NCBI GenBank assembly: GCA_905221605.1
Contig: CAJNDS010002157.1
Location: forward strand, 918,001 to 982,000
Source: Symbiodinium natans
Taxonomy: Eukaryota; Sar; Dinophyceae; Suessiales; Symbiodiniaceae
Direction: 5' to 3'
DNA: 64,000 nucleotides
Part shown: piece after piece, positions 59,235-64,000 of the stretch
Layout of the letters: the number at the start of each line of letters is the position of its first letter
How positions within the stretch are numbered: the stretch's first letter is position 1
Notes under the pieces: generated by a model
The model's database searches: none
What the model was told of the DNA's origin: nothing
Seen by the model: the letters and a program-made list of their open reading frames with translations, nothing else
Position numbers and translations under genes: made by a program

Positions 59235-59310
59235 AATTTTGGGGGGGCTGCCGCGACATGACCTGGTAAGCTTGTGGACTCGTACCGCGAAGCCAGAGGA
59301 GCCGAACAGT
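59235..59310 (-). CDS. Exon-like island, FGSSGFAVRVHKLTRSCRGS frame
   Basis: About 25 basic codons; left CCCTAAA, right TTTAGGG. Confidence 0.38.
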
Positions 59311-59429
59311 AAAAAATAGGGTTTAGGGTTTAGGGTTTAGGGTTTAGGTTTTAGGGTTTAGGGTTTAGGGTTTGGGTTTAGGGTTTAGGGTTTAGGTTTT
59401 AGGTTTTAGGGTTTAGGGTTTAGGGCCTC

Positions 59430-59520
59430 CCCCTTTCAGTTGTGGGAGCTTGTATCTCCAGAACGAAGGGGGGGGATGCAGGAAAACCCACCCAAAGCCT
59501 GAACCCAGAAGAGTTTCGGG
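59430..59520 (-). CDS. Exon-like island, GFRLWVGFPASPPSFWRYKL frame
   Basis: About 30 codons, aromatic and Pro-rich, crossing a G run. Confidence 0.35.
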
Positions 59521-59589
59521 TTCAGGGTTTAGGGTGACCCTACACCCTAAACCCTAAACCCTAAACCCTAAACCCTAAACCCTAAACCC

Positions 59590-59683
59590 CAAGAGGGTGT
59601 AGGATGCCTCGCAGCTCCACCGCGCGGGGCGTGGCATGGCCTGTGCCAGGCGAAGCTCCTGTCTGAGCATCGCAAGGCGGGTT
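59590..59683 (-). CDS. Exon-like island, LAMLRQELRLAQAMPRPARW frame
   Basis: About 30 codons to SCEASYTLLG with high third-position G/C. Confidence 0.47.
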
Positions 59684-59984
59684 TTCGGGTTTTGCGGTTA
59701 AGCCCTAAACCCTAAACCCCAAACCCTAAACCCCAAACCCTAAACCCTAAACCCTAAACCCTAAACCCTAAACCCCAAACCCCAAACCCTAAACCCCAAA
59801 CCCTAAACCCTAAATGAGGGTTTGGGGGCTTTGGGGGTTTAGGGTCATAGGCGCCAGGAGCCCTCGGCCTTAAAGCCGCTCTTTTAGGGTTTAGGGTTTA
59901 AGTAGGGTTCAGGGTTCAGGGTTCAGGGTTTGGGTTTAGGGTCTAGGGTTTACAGAGTTTCCGGTTTAGGGTTTAGGGTTCAGG

Positions 59985-60118
59985 GCCGTGTCCTTCTGCA
60001 GCAGCAGGACCTCCTCATCTTCCCACGCCACCAGCGTCGACCAAGTTGGCGTGAGCAAACCCCAGAGCCAAGGAACGAGCCTGGCAAGCCAGAGCCCGTA
60101 GTTCAAGGGGTTACCAGG
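59985..60118 (-). CDS. 44-codon block, hydrophobic then acidic helix
   Basis: PGNPLNYGLWLARLVPWLWG, then LLTPTWSTLVAWEDEEVLLLQKDTALN (the last segment G/C-ending). One membrane-like segment is possible. Product unknown. Confidence 0.5.
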
Positions 60119-60182
60119 GTTTAGGGTTTAGGGTTTGGGGTTTCGGGTTTAGGGTTGAGGGTTTAGGGTTTGGGGCCTTAAA

Positions 60183-60309
60183 TTCAAGGGATGAAGACTC
60201 GTACCCCTAAGGTTGTACCCCTAAAGGTTCGCCTTAATATCCTCCTACTCTGGCCGGATCCTTAGAAAGGGACCCCGAAGCCCAAGGGGACAACCTTAAG
60301 GGTTCAAGG
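60183..60309. mobile_element. Foldback element I
   Basis: TTCAAGGG with CCCCTAAGGTTGTACCCC at the left pairs with AGGGGACAACCTTAAGGGTT and TTCAAGG at the right. Confidence 0.7.
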
Positions 60310-60364
60310 AAGAGCATTAAACCCTAACCCGTCCTAAACTGTAAATCCTGAACTGTGAACCCTA

Positions 60365-60740
60365 AACCACATTGATGAGAAGGTCACCTCCTCTCCCCCA
60401 ATCCCCCACCTGATTTCGAAAAAACGTCAGTTTGTCAATATCCGCCACGATTAGGCGGCCCCCTCATATTTAGCGCACCCGAGAAGATAATTTGGAGGAC
60501 TGGCGACGTAGGATCAAACCAAACATGGTAAGAAAAGCACAGAGCACAAGGCGCAAATTGCAGCGCAGGATACAAGCTTCGTAATCCTTGCACATTCGAG
60601 CGAACACTTCTCACAAATGTCTCGCCAAAAGCACAAAACAGAAAGCAGCATGTTCAAAACTGTCACGAATACAAATGCTCATAAACGAAACGCATGAATT
60701 CACAACTCCATCAACCAAGACCGCGCTGGTTGATTCTCTC
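60365..60740. other. Unique repeat-free stretch, no gene seen
   Basis: No telomere unit and no long frame on either strand. It could be regulatory or spacer DNA before the 60743 plus-strand frame. Confidence 0.5.
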
Positions 60741-60742
60741 TG

Positions 60743-61159
60743 ATGGCGGTCTTAGTACAACAACGCAGCGCAGCCAAAAGGGTTTGGGGTTTAGGGTCTA
60801 GGGTCAAAACTCGCTCTTGCCCGCCTCATGTTGCGACCCATGCCAAGAAGGGGTGCGCAATGGCATGCCGGGCCCTACGTCAGCATTTGAACGGTTTTAG
60901 AAGTCTGGAAGTTGGGTTGAGCACGTTGAGGCGCCGTGTGCTCTTCATGTCTATAGCTTTGAGTGTGGGCAGGGTCCTGATGCAAACTCAAGCCTCTGAG
61001 CGTCTGCAAGACAAAAGGGTAGAGAAGCTATGCAGGTTCGGTTCGATTAAGGGACTTGAGCCAACAGCACGAAAGCAGAGAATCCGGGGTTGCACGGGAC
61101 TCTTCACCCCTGACCCAAAGATTGAGGGTTTAGCGTTTAGGCTAAGATTTCGGGTTTAG
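60743..61159 (+). CDS. 138-codon plus-strand frame, or shadow of minus exons
   Basis: ATG to TAG on plus (MAVLVQQRSAAKRVWGLGSR ... RGCTGLFTPDPK). On minus the same bases give LWVRGEESRATPDSLLSCCW (61030-61128), then TLRGLSLHQDPAHTQSYRHE after TTTTGTCTTGCAG (61009 down), then GPACHCAPLLGMGRNMRRAR after ACGTAG. The strong acceptor and the neighbours favour minus; plus cannot be excluded. Confidence 0.35.
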   Translation: MAVLVQQRSAAKRVWGLGSRVKTRSCPPHVATHAKKGCAMACRALRQHLNGFRSLEVGLSTLRRRVLFMSIALSVGRVLMQTQASERLQDKRVEKLCRFGSIKGLEPTARKQRIRGCTGLFTPDPKIEGLAFRLRFRV

Positions 61160-61164
61160 GGAGT

Positions 61165-61258
61165 ACTTATGGAAAGGTCCGCGCCAAGGGAAAACGCTGC
61201 CGTGCCGCCGCCGCTGCTGCACTACGTAGCATGCACAACTTCCAACCCTACTCTGCGA
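61165..61258 (-). CDS. Exon-like island, VGSCACYVVQQRRRHGSVFP frame
   Basis: Opens after GCATCGCAG with SR; about 31 codons to HKYSLNPKS. Confidence 0.45.
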
Positions 61259-61419
61259 TGCTAAATTCTGCTAGATGTATAGATGGGGAGATGGGGGGGA
61301 CAACTAGCATCTGTCTTCTCAAAAACTCTCTACTGCAGCGCCCAGTATGAGCCGAAACCCAAACCCAAAACCGTTTAACACGGAAGCCTGATGGCCCTGC
61401 ATCCACTATCAGTTCTTTT

Positions 61420-61612
61420 TAACCCTTAAACTGCCATGATATAACCTACCCCAACACATGGCTGTAGTTAAACAAGCCCTATAGCAAGGCCCAATCCTGA
61501 CCCCTAAACCCAAGAGTGTCGCGCCCAAAAATTCCAAAATCCGGACTAAAAGCTCGTCTGGGCTGGTGGCGCTACCCTGGGACAAGATCATGAGGTCACC
61601 TTCATCTAGGAC
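61420..61612 (-). CDS. 64-codon block, QVLDEGDLMILSQGSATSPD
   Basis: Opens near CTGGCCCAG and reads ELLVRILEFLGATLLG and on to a TGA at 61409. The first 38 codons have the better codon use. Unknown family. Confidence 0.52.
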
Positions 61613-61704
61613 CTGGGCCAGGTTTAGAGAGTTTAGGGTACAGGGTTTAGGGTTGAGGCTTAGGGTTTAGGGTTCAGGTTTTAAGTGAAGGTGTACGGTT
61701 CAGG

Positions 61705-61766
61705 GTTCAGGGTCTAGGCTTCCATACCAGACAGACATTGCCTCTGGTCGAGATAAGACTAAGACC
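61705..61766 (-). CDS. Short island, LVLSRPEAMSVWYGSLDPEP frame
   Basis: About 20 codons after a TCTTAG. Confidence 0.35.
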
Positions 61767-61883
61767 CCTAAACACACACACACACACACATACATCTGGG
61801 GGGGGGGCAGGAGGAAACACACGTTGTTCGAACTGTACAGGGTTTCGAGGTGAAGGCTTCGGTTCAGGGTTTATGGTTTAGGC

Positions 61884-61977
61884 CCTGAGGCGGAGTCCTA
61901 AATCAGCCTCTGACGTGCACTTCCCCCTCCCCGATTCGGCCTCGTCCACGGAGGGGAACCTTGGGCTGTTGAGGCGT
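61884..61977 (-). CDS. Exon-like island, RLNSPRFPSVDEAESGRGKC frame
   Basis: About 32 codons to TSEADLGLRLRA and TAA; strong third-position G/C. Confidence 0.48.
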
Positions 61978-62164
61978 TTTAGGGTTTAGGGTGTAGGGTT
62001 TACAGTTTAGGGTTTCGCCTTTAAGGCTTTGCAAGTATAGGGCTTCTGCGGATTATAGCAGAGGGCTTATGGGATTGTCGGGCTTGTAGGGTTTGTAGGG
62101 CTCAGGCCTTTGGGTCCTAAACCCTAAGCCCTAAGCCCTAAGCCCTAAACCATAAACCCTCTGT

Positions 62165-62250
62165 CTAGGGTGTATGGTGTGGAGTGGGCCTTGTCGGCTG
62201 AGGCTTGGGGGCTTCAAGGGTGTGAGGGAGTTCAGGTTGAGCACCACACG
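62165..62250 (-). CDS. Exon-like island, KPCGAQPELPHTLEAPKPQP frame
   Basis: Twenty-nine Pro-rich codons, probably disordered. Confidence 0.33.
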
Positions 62251-62274
62251 GCTTAGGGTTTAGGGTTTAGGGTT

Positions 62275-62457
62275 TTGGACTTAGGACTTAGGGATCAGGA
62301 GTTACAATGGCTCAGAGCGCCCGCAGCTGACCCACAGACCTTGCACAAGTCGGTGGGGTTGCTTCATCCTACTTCCACCTGGCTACCTCAAGCTGATAAA
62401 CAAATCAGCAAGGAAGTGATGCGCACCCTAAACTCCAATTCAAACCCGAAACCCTAA
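62275..62457 (+). CDS. Plus-strand frame with competing minus islands
   Basis: Plus reads RDQELQWLRAPAADPQTLHK and QISKEVMRTLN with natural codons. Minus gives LEVARWK then stop and DEATPPTCARSVGQLRAL then stop. Direction is unresolved. Confidence 0.3.
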   Translation: MDLGLRDQELQWLRAPAADPQTLHKSVGLLHPTSTWLPQADKQISKEVMRTLNSNSNPKP

Positions 62458-62499
62458 ACCCTAAAACCCAAAACCGAACCTTAAAGCCTAAAACCCTAA

Positions 62500-62599
62500 A
62501 CCCGGAAACGCCCTTGCAAACACCGAACTGAGAATGAAGCTGCGCACACCCCAAGCCCCTATTTCTGAGCTCAGAAAGCTCCACGAAAGAGAATCCCAT
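62500..62599 (-). CDS. Frame starting MGFSFVELSELRNRGLGCAQ
   Basis: ATG with about 33 codons to the array; a second start in another frame (MATWDSLSWSF) overlaps. Confidence 0.4.
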
Positions 62600-62641
62600 G
62601 TAGCCATATAGGGTTTGGGGCTCATGGCTTAGGATTTAGGG

Positions 62642-62731
62642 TTGTCCTGAACAGTGCAGCTCTAGTAGCCACTGGGTCTTCCCCTCTGCCCGCACGATGC
62701 CGCACATCTCCGGAGCGCGCAGCTCTGGCAC
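62642..62731 (-). CDS. Exon VPELRAPEMCGIVRAEGKTQ
   Basis: Opens after AGCCGTAG in phase 0; 30 codons to WLLELHCSGQ, almost all with G/C third positions. Confidence 0.52.
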
Positions 62732-62879
62732 CTACGGCTGACAGCTCCAAGTACCTAAGAACTACTCGGGGAATCCTAAACCCGAAGCCCGAAACCCGAA
62801 ACCCTAAACCCTAAACCCTAAACTACTAGTGTTTCGGGTTTAGGGCTTAGGAGATCTAACAGATCTAACTCGGGAATTA

Positions 62880-62978
62880 CGTTGTGAAAACAATCCCTCC
62901 AAGGGTTACTAAGAGGATGCAGACCTCATTCCAGGGTGAACAAGCTGCAGGAGAATCTTTCATGCCGGCTCGGTGCAT
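62880..62978 (-). CDS. 33-codon ATG frame with membrane-like tail
   Basis: MHRAGMKDSPAACSPWNEVC, then ILLVTLGGIVFTT and TAA; ATG to stop in unique sequence. A plus-strand 22-codon ATG frame overlaps. Confidence 0.42.
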
Positions 62979-63219
62979 GGTTTAGGGTTTAGGGTTTAGG
63001 GTTCAGGGTTTAGGGCTTAAGGTTTGGGGCTTAGGGCTTAGGGTTTAGGGTTCAGGGTTTAGGGCTCCACGGCTGACAAGCTCCGCAGCAGCTTTTCTGC
63101 ACGTCCAAGGCCAGGTCCCTCTGGCGCACTCACCCCGTTTCACAAGGGCTGGCAGGCATCTTGTACAAAGTGGGAAGCTCAGAGAGAACTGTTGCTGTTA
63201 AACCACTGCGCACAAGACC

Positions 63220-63474
63220 TCAGAAGTTGCAAGGGCTGCGATAAAAACACTTCGGGCTAAGACTCCATGCCTGCCATGACCCCTGCCAAGAGAACCCTGA
63301 AGAGACCCACAGGCAGAGGGCTCTTCCGCACATCTGCTGCTCAGCTGGGTCAGCTAAGCCAGAGGGTCCATTTGTGGCTTCTGGGTTCCTACCTGCCATA
63401 CAAGTACTGCAATACAAATGGACCCTCCATGTAACCACTTCTGAATCAAACGAAGCTGGGCGATGGTTCTGCAT
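63220..63474 (-). CDS. 84-codon open frame, Cys/Trp-rich
   Basis: MQNHRPASFDSEVVTWRVHL to WSLSPKCFYRSPCNF, stop. It follows the stronger block at 63486, and parts may be intron; a 17-base GT-AG gap (63485-63469) separates the two. Confidence 0.42.
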   Translation of the reverse strand: MQNHRPASFDSEVVTWRVHLYCSTCMAGRNPEATNGPSGLADPAEQQMCGRALCLWVSSGFSWQGSWQAWSLSPKCFYRSPCNF

Positions 63475-63485
63475 TCAAGCTACAC

Positions 63486-63777
63486 CTGAGTCGGACTGTG
63501 GCTCTGCATCTGCATCTTTGTCATCTGTCGTGTGTTTGTCCAAGCTGTCGAAATGTCCCGCCTTGATGCAGGACAACAACATCGCCACAGTTTGGGGGCG
63601 TTCGCGCAAGAGCTCCATCAACTCTCTCAGATTCGCCTGCTGCGTGTGTCGAACTATTGCTTGAATCGCCTTTCGCAGCTTCTCATCGGTCTTCGCCATC
63701 TTCGTGGCTGAGGCACGTTTCGACATGGCCCCTGATGCCTTCGCCATGGCTTGAGGCGCTTGAGACCTAGACCTCGC
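63486..63777 (-). CDS. 97-codon exon, helical, best coding block in window
   Basis: Opens after AACATTTAG with ARSRSQAPQA; ATG at 63747 starts MAKASGAMSKRASATKMAKT. Then DEKLRKAIQAIVRHTQQANL and RELMELLRERPQTVAMLLSC, a helical core, and an acidic tail TTDDKDADAEPQSDSG ending at a CAG|GTGTAG donor. No telomere unit inside. Either the ATG is the start or this is an internal exon. The family is not recognised. Confidence 0.62.
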
Positions 63778-63981
63778 CTAAATGTTCTTAAATGCCAGCA
63801 TCTGTGTATTCGTCCACTAGCTCGAAATATATGTGGAAACTTTCCTGTGACTCGTATGCTTGGGTGCATACAGCTTTGCATTGCCGCTGATGGAGCACTG
63901 CCAACGCGCATTGGTTTGCCAGGCTTCAAGCAAACATGGAAGCTGCAGCCCTGCACCTCATGTCGTGTTATCTGCACCTAT

Positions 63982-64000
63982 CTTGGCTGCACTTAGGAGG
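63982..64000 (-). repeat. R1 element, copy 3, cut by window edge
   Basis: CTTGGCTGCACTTAGGAGG is identical to the start of copy 2. Confidence 0.7.

Larger units (their letters stand above)
1..63065. repeat. Interspersed telomere-type repeat TTTAGGG / CCCTAAA
   Basis: Arrays of the 7-base unit occur on both strands every 100-300 bases, from 2 to about 30 units, with degenerate units (TTCAGGG, TTTGGGG, TTTCGGG, CTTAGGG) at array edges. Array stretches not listed separately below contain only this repeat. The repeat is absent from 63,066 to 64,000. It is too dispersed, and too interrupted by unique sequence, to be a chromosome end. Confidence 0.97.

Overview
The window reads as nuclear DNA of an alveolate alga, most likely a dinoflagellate (a chromerid is the main alternative). 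The reasons are the Arabidopsis-type telomere unit TTTAGGG found from end to end, gene-like sequence that falls almost wholly on one strand, very small exon-like blocks, many small foldback transposons, and no prokaryote-style operons or organelle genes. The species call is inference; no gene could be assigned to a family with certainty.

Main layout. From base 1 to about 63,060 short arrays of TTTAGGG (or its complement CCCTAAA) recur every 100-300 bases, from 2 to about 30 units. Between them lie unique islands of 50-200 bases. Read on the minus strand, most islands carry one open frame of 15-70 codons, often opening after a pyrimidine-AG and sometimes closing on a GT donor that runs straight into the repeat (for example GTAGGG). 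I read these as exons of minus-strand genes whose introns and spacers are filled with telomere-type repeat. About twenty islands have a matching acceptor and donor (or start codon and donor) and about fifteen have frames of 40-100 codons. The other frames are short enough to occur by chance, some opposite-strand frames are also open, and confidence is set low accordingly. Likely first exons (ATG plus GT donor) are at 21,459, 31,618 and 46,634. Islands between 18.1 and 11.5 kb look like one helical, coiled-coil-rich protein. Gene boundaries cannot be set from sequence alone.

Mobile and repeated DNA. At least seven families of small inverted-repeat elements recur (called A-I here), and some are themselves split by telomere repeat. 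A 0.65 kb element with terminal inverted repeats and a 12-base minisatellite lies at 43.1-43.7 kb. Three copies of a 115-base repeat (R1) end on an acceptor-like GTGCAG. The region 55.6-59.0 kb is a 3.4 kb foldback holding about 16 copies of a 50-base palindrome. Long G or C runs, GA, ATT, GT and AT microsatellites fill several gaps.

The last kilobase (63.07-64.0 kb) has no telomere repeat and holds the clearest single coding block, a minus-strand frame of 97 codons. If the exon reading is right, transcription runs leftward throughout, as in dinoflagellate one-way gene clusters. The unusual feature is the repeat: in about two thirds of the islands I tallied, CCCTAAA lies on the left and TTTAGGG on the right, as if each gene fragment carried a telomere at both ends.
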